A DNA stretch of 64,000 nucleotides from Vicugna pacos (GCF_048564905.1 NC_132991.1:49917501-49981500); one strand, 5' to 3'; positions 23,510 to 35,187 are shown, counted from the first letter of the stretch. The notes: a model not told the origin generated them from the letters alone. Numbers and translations are program-made.

Positions 23510-23788
23510 CTGAAACTTGAACTGAGGCTGTGCAGCTGTCTTTGCCCACAGGGTTTTGCACCTCAAAACTGTATACCCCACTGTCACTGGGTGCCACATT
23601 AATGATCTTGAGGCCAGATACTTTGTTGAAGAAGCTTATTTTATATTTGCTGTCACTTGTCAGCTCTTTTCCATCCTTAAACCACTTGGTAGTGAGTTCG
23701 GGTGTGCCTGTGACTGTGCACTCCAAGGTACAGGTATCTCCCGTGGTAACTTTGATAGATTCTGGCTTTTCCACAATCACTGCAGGCT
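23510..23788 (-). CDS. TTN: Titin exon ~93, Ig I71
   Basis: 93 codons. It opens EPAVIVEKPESIKVTTGD; CTLECTVTG, TTKWFKDGKE; F-strand DSGVYSFEV lacks Cys. Fourth domain of ten-exon copy 3. The next intron (22990-23509) shows nothing recognisable. Confidence 0.95.
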
Positions 23789-23903
23789 CTGGAACGAGAG
23801 GCAAATTGTATTCGGATGTTAAAATCACATTGAAAAACTCAAGAAGACACAGGTACTGGTAGGCGTGTTCTTGTTCTCATGGTGACATTCTATTTGCACT
23901 AAC

Positions 23904-24185
23904 CAAGGATGGACAGCGTGGTGGAACACTCTTGCATTCCGGCATCGTTTCTGATCTGACAGGTGTATTTCCCGGCATTGGCTATTTCTGTTGTGGAAAA
24001 GTGGAGGGTTGCAATGTTTTCTGAGTAGGAAATCCATATGTCGTCACTTTCTCTGACAACTTCTCCCTTATCTTTGAACCACATCACGGAAATTGGCTCA
24101 GCGCCTTCAATAGTAGCCTGGAGCTGAACTTCTTCACCCACGATGGTAGAAACATCACTGGGCTTCTTCACAAACCTTGGTGGTG
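23904..24185 (-). CDS. TTN: Titin exon ~92, Ig I70
   Basis: 94 codons. It opens APPRFVKKPSDVSTIVGE; LQATIEG lacks the B-strand Cys; SVMWFKDKGE; NAGKYTCQI. Third domain of ten-exon copy 3. Confidence 0.95.
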
Positions 24186-24605
24186 CTGATGGAAAAAAGG
24201 CAAAATTCGGGATTTAAAATGTGTAGGGTGAAGAGTATTTCCCTCAAAGTCATGAACTCAAGGGATCTAATTAGTGATCATGCATTGTTTCCACTTCTTA
24301 CAGAAGAGGCATTTTTGGTGAATGGGAGCAGGGATGCATTAGAGTTTGTATTAAGCAGAAAGAGTTCAATGTCTTAGTCTCTCTGCCTTCCTAAATCCAG
24401 TCAAAACGTCTTGGGAAAACTGCCTGAAAGGGTATTTAGTAGGATTTAGAAATGGGATGCACACTAAACATAAAAAGATTTGGAAAGGGAAAAAGGGAAA
24501 ACTGGGAGAGGCAACTAATGATAAAGGATGGGGCAATAGCTGAGGGGCCCACAGAGCACTGAAATGAGAAGGAAAATAGTAAGAAGAGAGTGAAGCCACT
24601 CTAAC

Positions 24606-24884
24606 CTTTCAGAGTGATGGAACCAACACAGGTGTCACTCCCCACATCGTTTGTGGCTCGACACTGGTACTCCCCAACGTCTGCAGTATCGACGTTCAGG
24701 ATGTGGACGCTCGTAAGGAAGTTCTCGGACATTATCTTGTACTTCTTGCCACTCCTAAGTTCCCTCTTGTCTTTATGCCAAGAAACTTGAAATGGGGGTG
24801 TGCCCTGAAGCTCACACTCAAGGTGAACATCAGCTCCTTTCAGGGTCTCAATGGGATGAGGCTTTTTGCGGAAAGTGGGTGGTT
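24606..24884 (-). CDS. TTN: Titin exon ~91, Ig I69
   Basis: 93 codons, found by splice sites because it lacks an internal start. It opens EPPTFRKKPHPIETLKGA; VHLECELQG, QVSWHKDKRE, the LRSGKKYKI loop, DVGEYQCRA. Second domain of ten-exon copy 3. The next intron (24186-24605) shows nothing. Confidence 0.94.
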
Positions 24885-25120
24885 CTAAAATTGGAAGGTA
24901 ATTGAGTTAGGAAAGAAGGAAAATCAGGATGTATTCTCTAAGTATGCAGTTACAGGTAAGAGTCAGTTTGCCACTCCACCACAGAGAGAACACATCACTT
25001 CCAATTTTCTACCACATCCTTTACAATGTTTAGAAGAGTGATGGAGAGTCAAACAGGAACTGAGAGGACAACTAGAGAGGAGGTGAATGTGAAAAACACC
25101 AAAGACGAGTAAAAGCTGAC

Positions 25121-25402
25121 CTTTAACTTTTAAGGAGGTGCTGCTGCTGGCACTGCCCGCTGCATTGCGGGCCTCGCACGTGTAGTCTCCGCTGTCTTCC
25201 ACACGGAGATCATGCATTTCTAACACGGCCACCGAGTCAACGAACGACATTCTGAATTTACTGCTCTCTTGAAGTTCAGTCTCGTCCTTGTACCACAAAA
25301 CTTTGATTTCTGGAGACCCTCCTATTTTACATTCATATCTTGTGTATTCATCTTGTTTCACAATTCTTGAAGGTTCTAGCTTCTTAATGAACCTGGGTGG
25401 TT
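25121..25402 (-). CDS. TTN: Titin exon ~90, Ig I68
   Basis: 94 codons. It opens EPPRFIKKLEPSRIVKQD; TRYECKIGG, KVLWYKDETE, DSGDYTCEA. First domain of ten-exon copy 3. Confidence 0.95.
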
Positions 25403-26683
25403 CTATGGAACCAAAACAGAAAACACAAGGGAAGAGATGGAAAAGACATGTATAATTCAGGATGAAGTGAGAAGTCAAACCAAGAGGTCTTTAGCTCTGG
25501 AAAACAAATTTACTTGATGCGGTTCAAGAAAGAATAGCTAAATGACACCTAAATAGAAAATTCTTAAAATTAAATACATTTAGTTTTATAAGCACCCACA
25601 TCAAATATTATTACAAAAAGAAGGAGGACGAGACATTAATCCTTATTGTGCAATCCTCCTATGAGCAAAGGAATCGCTTCTTTAGCGTGAGATCAGAGAC
25701 AGCGCACGTATCTGCTGGTGGAAGCACTCGGAGGTTTACAGGGATAAAGAGAGTGTGGTTACTTTCTTGTATGCAAACCAGTGCAGGACTGTCTATTTTC
25801 TATGGCTGCAAAGATATCAGTTATGTACCATGAGGAGTCAGAATAGCAGAACTGGGTCAGATATCTTAATATTTTTAAAGTGCCACTTTCTCTTATAGGC
25901 CTTAAATAGATATTTCTTCAACCTTATAATTTCTCTTTGAAGTGGGGAGAACAATGCTTTCTTCATTAACTGAAGCAAAAAATTTAAGTTTAGGGAGACA
26001 AAAATAATTAGCTATATGTCATAGACTAAATGGGCCGCTAAATCTAATTATATTTTAATTTCAACATATTTATAAACTATCGCCACAAAAACCTTTAAAA
26101 ATGCTCTAATGGGTTAGACCAATAGCTCATTAAGTACTTAATTTCTGACCACAGCAGCCATGAACATGCTACCGAGAGACATGGCTGCCTTCGGTAACAT
26201 CAGATATTGATGTGCCCCCAGCCCCTGGCTCCCACTATTACTTCAGGGGCGCTAGTGGAGGAAAAGAAGTCGACACAACCTGACTCTTCTTGAAGGGCTT
26301 GAAAATTTGGGGCTCTGCTACCTGCTAGAGGAACAAAATCCACTAATTTATAATCTACTGTGGAAAATAAGTCAGCCGAGACAACTTGCTTTCACTGTCC
26401 TAAGATAATTTCTCTCCAACTTGGATTTTTTTGCAATTCTGTGAAAAGTTTTTGTTCACTCTCTCTCTAGGCTCTATTTTTAGCTTTTGAAGATGGACCT
26501 TCAGTCCACGTTTTGCCAGTTTTATTTTTTTTAAACAAAAAATTTGTAAAACTTGACCCCATTTTGAAGTCCCTGGATCCATTCGATCACTTCTCATTAC
26601 TAGACCATATCTTGTAAGCACACACTTCTTCCTACATTTTATGATACTGAAATGAGACCTTGCTACTTCACTCGGACAAGTAC
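25403..26683 (-). other. TTN: Intron 89
   Basis: A 1.28 kb intron at the border between ten-exon copies 2 and 3. Mostly AT-rich, with a GC-richer patch at about 26150-26320 that I could not assign to a repeat family. No exon was seen. Confidence 0.5.
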
Positions 26684-26971
26684 CTTGTACACCCAGATGA
26701 GCAGAACAAGAGTCTTTTCCCGCGACGTTGCTTGCGTAACAGGTGTACTGCCCAGCATCACCTTTGCCTACTTTGAGAACTGTCAGAGTGGCAGTATTCT
26801 CAATCAAAGTCATCTTGTAGTTGCCTCCAGGGCGAATCTCTCTGTTGTCTTTGGCCCAAGTGATTTTGATTGGTGTGGTTCCAGTTACGTGACATTTAAA
26901 AGAACCACTTTCTCCAAGAGCAAGATCTACTGATACAGGCTTTAGATCAAAGAAAGGAGGCACTTCATGCT
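26684..26971 (-). CDS. TTN: Titin exon ~89, Ig I67
   Basis: 96 codons. It opens EHEVPPFFDLKPVSVDL; SFKCHVTG, KITWAKDNRE, IRPGGNYKM, DAGQYTCYA. Tenth domain of ten-exon copy 2. Confidence 0.95.
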
Positions 26972-27116
26972 CTGAAAAGAATGAAGACCAACATGGTGAC
27001 TTCAGCTTTCATGCTCCTAGACGCGAAGAAGCAGAAACTAAGAGGCACCAGTCCTTTGGTGGCCTGGAGCAGTGAGGCTGCTTTCTGATGAAGAGGGTAA
27101 CGTGTTAGCTACTTAC

Positions 27117-27404
27117 CTGAGAGAAGGAGCTTGGCACTGGATGAAGCAGTCCCAAAAGGATTAGAGGCTGAGCAATTGTACTGACCAACGTGGCTGTGGT
27201 CAGTTTGCAAAATCTGAAGAGTTGCTACATTATGAACAAAAGATGTTTGCAAATTAGCATCATCTTTCAGAAGTACCCCGTCCTTATACCAAGACACTTG
27301 AAGAGGTTCTGAGCCATTGATGCGGCATTCAAACGCAACTGGGAAGCCAAGAGTCTCTTGAACATCCTTCAGTTTTCTTGCAAAGGAAGGTGGGAGTTTG
27401 CGCT
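27117..27404 (-). CDS. TTN: Titin exon ~88, Ig I66
   Basis: 96 codons. It opens [43 protein letters not shown]. Ninth domain of ten-exon copy 2. Strong donor GTAAGT. Confidence 0.95.
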
Positions 27405-27544
27405 CTGTAAAGAAGTTACAGAAGATCCTTATTTACCAGTGAGAAAACACCCACAGCATGTCCCAAGCCGTTAAAATTGGGATGTTTTTAAGAAACGGGA
27501 TCTGTCAACACACAGCAAGACTTGTTAAAGAAAACCATCATCAC

Positions 27545-27823
27545 CTTTGATAACAAGCACAGATGACGAAGCCACTGCCCCCACGCTGTTTTCAGCCTTG
27601 CACGTATACTCTCCCACGTCGCTGTGATCCACTTTGTTGATTACTAAGGAGGCAACATTATTTTTGAATTGCATTTTATATGCAGGAGCTGATCGTAGCT
27701 TTGTGTGTTCTTTATACCAAGAAATTCTAATTTCTGGGGTTCCGTCCACTTTACACTGTAAAGTTACAGGTTCTCCAATGGTGGCTTCTACATGCTCCAG
27801 AGGTTCGATAAAATAAGGTGGTT
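27545..27823 (-). CDS. TTN: Titin exon ~87, Ig I65
   Basis: 93 codons. It opens [44 protein letters not shown]. Eighth domain of ten-exon copy 2. Confidence 0.95.
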
Positions 27824-27844
27824 CTAAGGTACAAAGGATAGTCA

Positions 27845-27864
27845 TCAATCAATCAATCAATCAA
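27845..27864. repeat. TCAA tetranucleotide repeat
   Basis: Five perfect TCAA units in the short intron between exons 86 and 87, about 20 bases upstream of the exon 87 acceptor. Length changes here would alter the acceptor's upstream tract. Confidence 0.85.
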
Positions 27865-27930
27865 ACTCAAAGAGGATGTTTTTTAAAAGAAAGAAAAGAG
27901 AGCAATGAAAAGAGGTAACTGTCAACACAC

Positions 27931-28209
27931 CTAAGACAGACACCAGAGCATCACAAACATCTTGGCCAGCCTCATTTTCTATCAGGCAGCTGTACTGTGC
28001 ATAATCCTCTATTGTGCTCTCGAGAATTTCCAGGATCGTAGATCTTTCTGTCATGGTAATACTGCAGTTCTGAGACTGTGTAAGGGGGAACTCATTCTTC
28101 ATCCAGCTCACCGAGATGGGGGGTGTGCCAGCGTATGTGGCCTCAAGGACTATGGGGCTTCCTGTCTCCACACTGAAATCAGCCAATCTTTTCACAAAGG
28201 TGGCTGGTT
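27931..28209 (-). CDS. TTN: Titin exon ~86, Ig I64
   Basis: 93 codons. It opens EPATFVKRLADFSVETGS; LEATYAG lacks the B-strand Cys; SVSWMKNEF; DYAQYSCLI, with Ala for the usual Gly. Seventh domain of ten-exon copy 2. Confidence 0.95.
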
Positions 28210-28306
28210 CTAGAAGGAGAAAACGTGTGGGCAAAATTGACATCTTCAAGTAAAGAATCAGAAAGAAAACATGTAAAAGAGACACGATTTGGAGAAAAGA
28301 GCAAAC

Positions 28307-28585
28307 CTTTCACAAAAAGATGTGTGGTACAGGAAGCACTGCCCGCGTCGTTAGTCACGAGGCAAGAATAGTCTCCACTTTGCAACGGCTCCACCTCAAA
28401 CAAGTCCAGTTCCGTGACAAAGTCCTCCAGAGAGATGCTGCATGACTCCCCCGACACCAGCTCCCGGCTGCCTTTGAACCACTTGACCTTGAAAGGCGGG
28501 GTGCCTCTGATGACACTGGTGAACGTGAGGCTCGTCCCAGGCAGAACTTCCACAGAATCAGGGGTTTGTTCAAAAGATGGTGGTT
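28307..28585 (-). CDS. TTN: Titin exon ~85, Ig I63
   Basis: 93 codons. It opens EPPSFEQTPDSVEVLPGT; FTSVIRG lacks the B-strand Cys; KVKWFKGSRE; GESCSISLE; QSGDYSCLV. Sixth domain of ten-exon copy 2. GC-richer than its neighbours. Confidence 0.95.
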
Positions 28586-28762
28586 CTAGATACCCCAGGG
28601 GTGGGGGAGATCAAGAGAGACAAGAAATCCAAGTGAGCAGTTAAAGAAAGGGGACACTAAGACAACACAAGAAGGCAAAATAAAGAAATCCCCTGCGAGG
28701 CGGGCGCTAAGCCACGTGGCAGAGGTGCTAGCCAGGGAGCAGCCTGGTCCCTGCGGACTGAC

Positions 28763-29050
28763 CTTGAACAGTCAGGACTGCTGAGCATTCGTCAGACCCG
28801 GCCACGTTGGCGGCCACGCATGTGTATATGCCTGTGTCGGAGGACTCCAAGAAGCTCAGATTCAAAGTACAGACATTTTCTGAAAAGCTGGACTGGCATT
28901 TAGGCCCACTAACAATCTCATTTCCATCCTGAAACCAGCCAACGGAAATGGGAGCTGAGCCAGAGACTCGACACTCCAAAACCGCTGAGGCCCCCACGAT
29001 GGCATTGATGTCTTTCAGCTTACGGATGAAGGAAGGCGGCACGACTCGAT
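28763..29050 (-). CDS. TTN: Titin exon ~84, Ig I62
   Basis: 96 codons. It opens DRVVPPSFIRKLKDIN; AVLECRVSG, SVGWFQDGNE, DTGIYTCVA. Fifth domain of ten-exon copy 2. Confidence 0.95.
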
Positions 29051-29143
29051 CTACATGGAGAAGGGGAGTTTTCTGTTTAAAGAGAAGCCGTATTTTTTCC
29101 CCAGGAAAAAATGATATATTCATAAAAATCTCACAGTACTCAC

Positions 29144-29422
29144 CCGAAACATGGACAGATACAGTGCAGTTACTTTTACCGACACTGTTTTTTACTTCAA
29201 AGCTATATAACCCCTTGTCACTCATTTCTGCACAAGGGATTTTAAGTGAAGCCACTTTGTTGACAAATGTGATGTGGTGTTTGCTGTCTGCAGATAATTC
29301 TCTTCCATCTTTGAACCACTTGGCTGAAAGTTCTGGCGTTCCAGTCACTACACACTCTAATGCAAAAGGGTTTCCAGTAGTGACAGTCATGGGTTCTGGT
29401 TTCTCTATGATTCTGGCTGGTT
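29144..29422 (-). CDS. TTN: Titin exon ~83, Ig I61
   Basis: 93 codons. It opens EPARIIEKPEPMTVTTGN; FALECVVTG, SAKWFKDGRE; F-strand DKGLYSFEV lacks Cys. Fourth domain of ten-exon copy 2. The donor GTGAGT is stronger than most here. Confidence 0.95.
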
Positions 29423-29563
29423 CTAAAAGAAGAAGTATACTGCACTGAATACAAAGTCATCTTCCAAACTGAGAGTGTAATCAATGTGTTATTTGGTAAG
29501 AATAACATTTGTAGGGAATGATCGTGGGTCATTCAACCTGATTTTTTCTCAGGCTGTACTAAC

Positions 29564-29845
29564 CTAGTACAGTCAAGACTGCTGAACATTCTCTCATTCC
29601 AGCATCGTTTTTGATTTGGCAAATGTATTTTCCAGAATTAGATGCTTCTGGGCTCCCAAGTTGGAGGGTTGCAACGTTATCAACGAACGAAATCCTCGTG
29701 TTTTCACTCTCTCTGATGACTTCACCTTTATCTTTCAGCCAAACAACAGAAATGGGCTGGAAACCTTCCACTACGGCCCGTAATTCAACAGCATCCCCAA
29801 TAAGGGTTGAGGTGTCACTTAGCTTTTTCACAAATCGTGGGGGTT
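29564..29845 (-). CDS. TTN: Titin exon ~82, Ig I60
   Basis: 94 codons. It opens EPPRFVKKLSDTSTLIGD; ELRAVVEG lacks the B-strand Cys; SVVWLKDKGE; NSGKYICQI. Third domain of ten-exon copy 2. Confidence 0.95.
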
Positions 29846-29963
29846 CTAATGAAAGAAATTTGTGGTTAGACAAAAAAGTGAGCATCACAGCCATATACCT
29901 TATCGGTCAAGCAAGAAAAGATGAAAGGAAGAGGCATATGTTTTTGTGCCCATGTATACAAAC

Positions 29964-30242
29964 CTTTGAACTTGACAGTGCAAACACACGTGTCACTCCC
30001 CACCTCATTGGCAGCTTTGCAGTGATATTCTCCCACATCAGAGGCTTCAAGATTAAGGATATGAAGACTTGTATCAAAATTTTTCGAAGTGACTTTAAAT
30101 TTCTTGCTGCTTCGAACTTGCTTTCGATCTTTAATCCACACCACTTCAAATGGGGGAGTTCCCGAAATTTCACATTGTAAGACAACATCAGACCCTTTAA
30201 GGGCTCCTACTGGAGTAGGCTTCTGGATGAAAACAGGAGGTG
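29964..30242 (-). CDS. TTN: Titin exon ~81, Ig I59
   Basis: 93 codons. It opens APPVFIQKPTPVGALKGS, with Ala not Glu because the exon starts with C; VVLQCEISG, EVVWIKDRKQ, the VRSSKKFKV loop, DVGEYHCKA. Second domain of ten-exon copy 2. Confidence 0.95.
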
Positions 30243-30498
30243 CTACCAGAAAAAAGAAGATAGATGATGAGAACACCTGCTTACTAAAAATGAAAAAGAA
30301 TTTTAGAGTCTAGAATCACTGTGTGCCTGATGTGACCAAATGAGCATATTCTAACACAGGAAATGACAATTCATAAAAACCAGTTTAAGAATTGCAAGCA
30401 AATCGCCTTAACTAGTCTTTTTATTTTGGAGCTCAGAACACTCCTGAGAAAGAATCTAAATTAGAGGAGAAGGAAGAAAGATGCTTAGTGTGTCTAAC

Positions 30499-30780
30499 CT
30501 TTAACGGTCAGTGCTGTGCTGCAGCTGGTGTCCCCAACACCGTTATGAGCCTCACAGATATAGTCCCCGCTGTCCTCGGTGCTGGCTTCATTGATGGTAA
30601 GCAAGGCCACAGAATTCACGAAGGACATGTTGTATTTCCAGCTTTCATGGAGTTCACTGTCATTTCGGAACCACGCAACTTTGATTTCAGGGGAACCGCT
30701 TATTCTGCATTCCAGTTGGATGGAGTCTCCCTGCTTTGCAATTTTTGAAGCTTCTAATTTCTTAACAAACTTTGGAGGTT
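30499..30780 (-). CDS. TTN: Titin exon ~80, Ig I58
   Basis: 94 codons. It opens EPPKFVKKLEASKIAKQG; IQLECRISG, KVAWFRNDSE, DSGDYICEA. First domain of ten-exon copy 2. Confidence 0.95.
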
Positions 30781-31314
30781 CTAGTAAGTCAAAGGAAAAA
30801 ACAGCTTATGTTTGCAGTTGAAGATTCTGTGAATACCTATTTACACTGGTTTATTATTAAGAATATATACAGTTTCCGAGAACTTTGTGCTAAAATATAT
30901 TATCTTTTCTACTAAGTAAACTTCTAATATTTTAATAGATAATTTAACTGATAAGTTAGTTTTTATAGTTTGGATAGATAAACTAAAACATATAAGTTAA
31001 TGTACTATCGAAGTATTTGATTAAAATGGTAAGTCAGAATGCCATATAAGAGGAAAGAAGGAAAAAAGAATGGACAGTTGAAACCACATTTAACAAACTT
31101 CAATTAAATAACACTGACAGGATTACACTGAGAGACACACTAACAAACAATACAGAGAGAAAACAGAACTTCAATTAATGTTGCTTCCAACACTAATACA
31201 CATGATCTAATGTGATCTAGTTTATCCCAAACATGTAAAAACTAAAGCAACTTTTCAAAGACAATGACACAACATGGGAAAGAACAAATACTGGCAAATG
31301 CCACGTAATGATAC

Positions 31315-31602
31315 CTTTTACACTGAGTTGAGCTGAGCACATGTCTTTGCCAACATCATTGGTCGCTTGGCAGGTATACTGACCGGAGTCTCCTTTGCCT
31401 ACTTTAAGAATTCTCAAGTGTGGAGTGTTTCCCACACACGTAATTGTATAGTTTCCTCCAGGACGAATCTCCTTGTTGTCTTTTGACCAAGTGATTCGCA
31501 TTGGTTGAGCACCAGTAACGTGACACTCAAAGTCAGCACTTTCCCCAGCAATGACATCTATAGACACAGGCTTGATGTCAAAGAAGGGGGATTTCTTAGG
31601 TT
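31315..31602 (-). CDS. TTN: Titin exon ~79, Ig I57
   Basis: 96 codons. It opens EPKKSPFFDIKPVSIDV; ADFECHVTG, RITWSKDNKE, IRPGGNYTI, DSGQYTCQA. Tenth domain of ten-exon copy 1. The next intron (30781-31314, 534 bases) is AT-rich with nothing recognisable. Confidence 0.95.
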
Positions 31603-31721
31603 CTGGAAGATGAGAAGAGAAGGCAATGTTTATTTTTTCTTCTTTTTTATTGGCCATTTCTATTTTGACAATGAAAAAGAAGTCATGGCTGGCAAAGAGA
31701 AAGGTGAACATGGGAACAAAC

Positions 31722-32009
31722 CTCTTGCTGTCAGTCGCGCGCTAGAAGATGCTGTCCCAAGTGGATTAGAAGCTGAACAGGAGTACTGGCCAGAGTGACT
31801 CAAGTCTGTTTGCAAAATTTTTAAAGTTGCCACATTATCTACAAATGATGTCTGTAGATTTTCATCATCTCGTAGCAGTACCCCGTCTCTATACCAGCAC
31901 ACTTGGATGGGCGCGGAGCCATTTAAGCGACAGGTGAGTGTAACTGGTAACCCAACAGTTTGCTCAACGTCCTTTAACTGTCTCGCAAAGGAAGGTGGGA
32001 GCTGGCGCT
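31722..32009 (-). CDS. TTN: Titin exon ~78, Ig I56
   Basis: 96 codons. It opens [34 protein letters not shown] (an extra Cys beside the Trp), HSGQYSCSA. Ninth domain of ten-exon copy 1. Confidence 0.95.
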
Positions 32010-32125
32010 CTGTAGGAAGACAAGTAACACTTGAGACATTAGTAGAGGAAATACAAATTTCCCCATGGAGTTAAAGGAATTAAGGAAAAAAAGAAATTTC
32101 TTAATTTCTGAAATAACATCATCAC

Positions 32126-32404
32126 CTTGAATTCTGAAGACAGTCTTAGAAAAGGCAGTTCCTATGCTGTTTTCTGCTTTACACGTGTACTCGCCACTGT
32201 CACTGATAGCCACTTTATTAAAAACAAGTGTGGCCACATTGTTTGTAAAATAGGTCCTGTATTCAGGAGTTGGCCGTAATTTGGTGTCTCCTTTGTACCA
32301 AGACACTGTGATTTCTGGTGTCCCAGCGACCTGGCATTGTAAAGAGACCGAATCTCCCACTGATGCTTCCAGAGGCTCCAGTTCCATAACAAAATAAGGA
32401 GGTT
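32126..32404 (-). CDS. TTN: Titin exon ~77, Ig I55
   Basis: 93 codons. It opens EPPYFVMELEPLEASVGD; SLQCQVAG, TVSWYKGDT, DSGEYTCKA. Eighth domain of ten-exon copy 1; exons 87 and 97 share its EPPYF opening and its LRP/LRSA-type loop. Confidence 0.95.
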
Positions 32405-32511
32405 CTAAAGAAGAAAGGTTCACAATCAGCCACTGAAGCTTAAGAAAACTGAACAAACCAAGCCTCATGTTAGACGAATGCCAGTCATTTAAGACAGAAT
32501 AAGAAACACAC

Positions 32512-32790
32512 CTAATGTTGATACCAGAGCTTTGCAAACATCGCTTCCTGCCTCGTTTTCAATCTCGCAGGTATACTGTCCTGCATCCCCTTTTGTGCTG
32601 TTCAGAATTTCCAGGATGCAAGTCTTCTCTGTTGTGACTATGCTGCATCTTTCAGATGGTCTTATGTTAAAACCATCCTTTTTCCAGGTGACTGAAATGG
32701 GAAGTGTTCCAGTATAGGTGCTCTCCAGAATGATGGACCGCCCTGGCTCCACAGAGTGATCACTTAACTTCTTCACAAATGCAGCTGGTT
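32512..32790 (-). CDS. TTN: Titin exon ~76, Ig I54
   Basis: 93 codons. It opens EPAAFVKKLSDHSVEPGR; LESTYTG lacks the B-strand Cys; SVTWKKDGF; SERCSIVTT; DAGQYTCEI. Seventh domain of ten-exon copy 1, the first of the four that the six-exon units lack. Confidence 0.95.
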
Positions 32791-32884
32791 CTGGTGAGGG
32801 ACAAAGTACAGCAGTTCAACATAGTAAAAACACGAACAGAGATGTCACTTAGAAAATAGGAAAAACAAATATACTCAAGCAAAC

Positions 32885-33163
32885 CTTTTACAAAGAGATG
32901 GGTAGTGCAGGATGTTTGGCCAGCATTGTTAGAAACCACACAGGTGTATTCCCCACTCTGACCTATGTCGACATTAAATAATTCCAGTTCTGCCACGGTG
33001 TCTTCAAAATAGATGTTGCACCTGTCTCCTTTCACCAGTTCCCTGGCACCTCTGAACCAGCCGACCTTGAATGGAGGGGTTCCTCTGATAACACTTGTGA
33101 AGGTGACGTTTTTGCCTGGCAGTACTTCCAAAGGTTCAGGCTCCTTCACAAAAGAGGGTGGTT
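32885..33163 (-). CDS. TTN: Titin exon ~75, Ig I53
   Basis: 93 codons. It opens EPPSFVKEPEPLEVLPGK; FTSVIRG lacks the B-strand Cys; KVGWFRGAR; GDRCNIYFE puts a Cys in the C' region as in exon 57; QSGEYTCVV. Sixth domain of ten-exon copy 1. Confidence 0.95.
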
Positions 33164-33315
33164 CTACACAGACATGGAGGACAATGAAAAGATCCCGTAA
33201 GCTTTGAATTTAGTTGCAACTATGAAGCAAAAAGAATACGCTGGAATGTGTGTCAACCTGGATGTGCCCACAAAGAGGAATTGTGTGAGAAAGGGTATGA
33301 GTGTCTAACACTGAC

Positions 33316-33603
33316 CTTGTACGGCCAACACTGCGCGGCACTCGTCAGACCCAGCAACATTAGCAGCCACGCACGTGTAATTGCCCATGTCTGACCAGTC
33401 CAGAGAATTCAGCTGCAATGTGCAGACATTATCTGAAAATGTGGTTTGGTACTTTGCTCCACTGACAATCTTGGTCTTCTCATGAAACCAGGCAACAGAG
33501 ATGGGCGATGATCCAGCCACTTTGCACTCCAAGATGCAAGATGCACCCAGAACCCCAACAGTATCCTTCAATCTTCGTGTGAAAGAGGGAGGAACCATCC
33601 GGT
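33316..33603 (-). CDS. TTN: Titin exon ~74, Ig I52
   Basis: 96 codons. It opens DRMVPPSFTRRLKDT; CILECKVAG, SVAWFHEKTK, DMGNYTCVA. Fifth domain of ten-exon copy 1. Confidence 0.95.
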
Positions 33604-33716
33604 CTATGTGAGGAGAGGCAAGAGACTCGTGATTCGAAAGAACAGAGGAGATGTGAGAGATGAAAACTTGTGAAAGAAGTGTGCTTAAGAAATGCGAGGA
33701 AAAGATTGAAACCAAC

Positions 33717-33995
33717 CTGAAACATCAACCACAGCCGTGCAGCTGCTTTTTCCCACATTGTTTTGAACCTGGAACGTGTATGTGCCTGCATCCTGCTTCT
33801 CGATGGAGAGAATCTTTAAGGAAGAGATTTTGTTGTAGAAGCTAAATTTGTGTTTTTGGCTGCTGGTCAACAGCTTTCCGTCCTTGTACCACTCAACTGA
33901 GAGTTCGGGAGTGCCGGCCACCTTACACTCCAGAGTGCAAATGTCCCCTACAGTCACTGTCATCGGTCCTGCCTTCTCAACAATGACCGCAGGCT
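33717..33995 (-). CDS. TTN: Titin exon ~73, Ig I51
   Basis: 93 codons. It opens EPAVIVEKAGPMTVTVGD; CTLECKVAG, SVEWYKDGK; F-strand DAGTYTFQV lacks Cys. Fourth domain of ten-exon copy 1. Confidence 0.95.
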
Positions 33996-34779
33996 CTGAA
34001 ATAAAACGCGACAGCCGCCCATCAAGGTCTGCTACCTTTCCCTTGTCTCTACTAGCAAATTCACTAAGATTGTTTCCTCCAATGAAATGGGTCAGTGTAG
34101 GGTTCTCGCTGTCTCTCAACCTTAAAATGGGATTCCATAATTACACGATGCCATGAAATGACAGGACTTATTATTAAGAAATGTGTTTGTACACTAGCTG
34201 ACTTCCAAAACAGTTCAGGCAATCAATGTACATGAGACAATACATATTGATTTGCACTTGACTCTCTTTAGAGCAAAGCCTACATGTTACTATGAATTAC
34301 TTGGTATTTTTGCTCTACTTTAAGGTGCTAGAGACAATTTCTTGCAACCTGTTATCCAAAGAACTGCAAAACTGAACAGTAACATGCCCCAAGATGACAG
34401 TGCAAGCCGTCCCTATCAAAATTCGATCTTTGGAGTTCTTGTTGGTTTTAATAATTAGAACCTTGGAAACAAATTTTCCTTGTAGCACAGGCTGGTCTCC
34501 CAATTTTTTTTCGTGCTTAAACCAAAGACAGTCATAGTATAGCTGCTAATCAATCAAGAAAATAGTAGAAGAGATGGCTAATTTTTGTTAGGATCATAGA
34601 CACAGAAAGAGAGTGTCTGCAAGGTCAATTAGGTCCTTTCCCCTAAACCTCTGAAATAGGTGTGGATCAATATAGCTCTAAAAATTCAGAAAAGGAGACT
34701 CTTACTAGTATCTTTTAGGAAGTCATCTCAGAGTTTGGCCCCTCCTTCTATCAAGACTGTTGTACCGTATTATACCAAC
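33996..34779 (-). other. TTN: Intron 72 with an unexplained open stretch
   Basis: A 784-base intron. At 34315-34503 the minus strand is open for 62 residues, including GTACTVILGHVTVQF. The composition is less AT-rich than the flanks. It does not read as an Ig domain and has no convincing splice sites. It may be an old processed-copy fragment. I could not name a parent. Confidence 0.3.
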
Positions 34780-35061
34780 CTAAGACAGTCAGTGTGGCCA
34801 TGTTCTCCCTCACTCCACCGTCATTCTTGATGTGGCAGATATACTTCCCAGCGTTAGCTGGTTCTGCTTTTGCAAACTGCAGAGTCGCAACATTTTCCAC
34901 AAATGTAATTCTGATGTTTTCACTTTCTCTAACCACTTCTTCCTTCTCTTTAAGCCATTGGACAGAAATAGGCGGGGCGCCTTCTATGGTTGCTTGTAAC
35001 TCAGCAGGCTCACCAGCTACAATTGTGAGGCTGTTCAGTTTGGAGACAAATCTTGGTGGTT
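34780..35061 (-). CDS. TTN: Titin exon ~72, Ig I50
   Basis: 94 codons. It opens EPPRFVSKLNSLTIVAGE; ELQATIEG lacks the B-strand Cys; SVQWLKEKEE; NAGKYICHI. Third domain of ten-exon copy 1; this position is 282 bases here but 279 in the six-exon units. Confidence 0.95.
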
Positions 35062-35187
35062 CTGAACAGGGAAAGATGGGTGGAGATTGTTGAAAAGATT
35101 GCCCAGATAATGGAAGAGAGAGAGAGAAAAAAACAAGCATTTTGCACGTTCCTGCCATTTCTGCCACGTGTAGGAAGTAAGGCTTAC

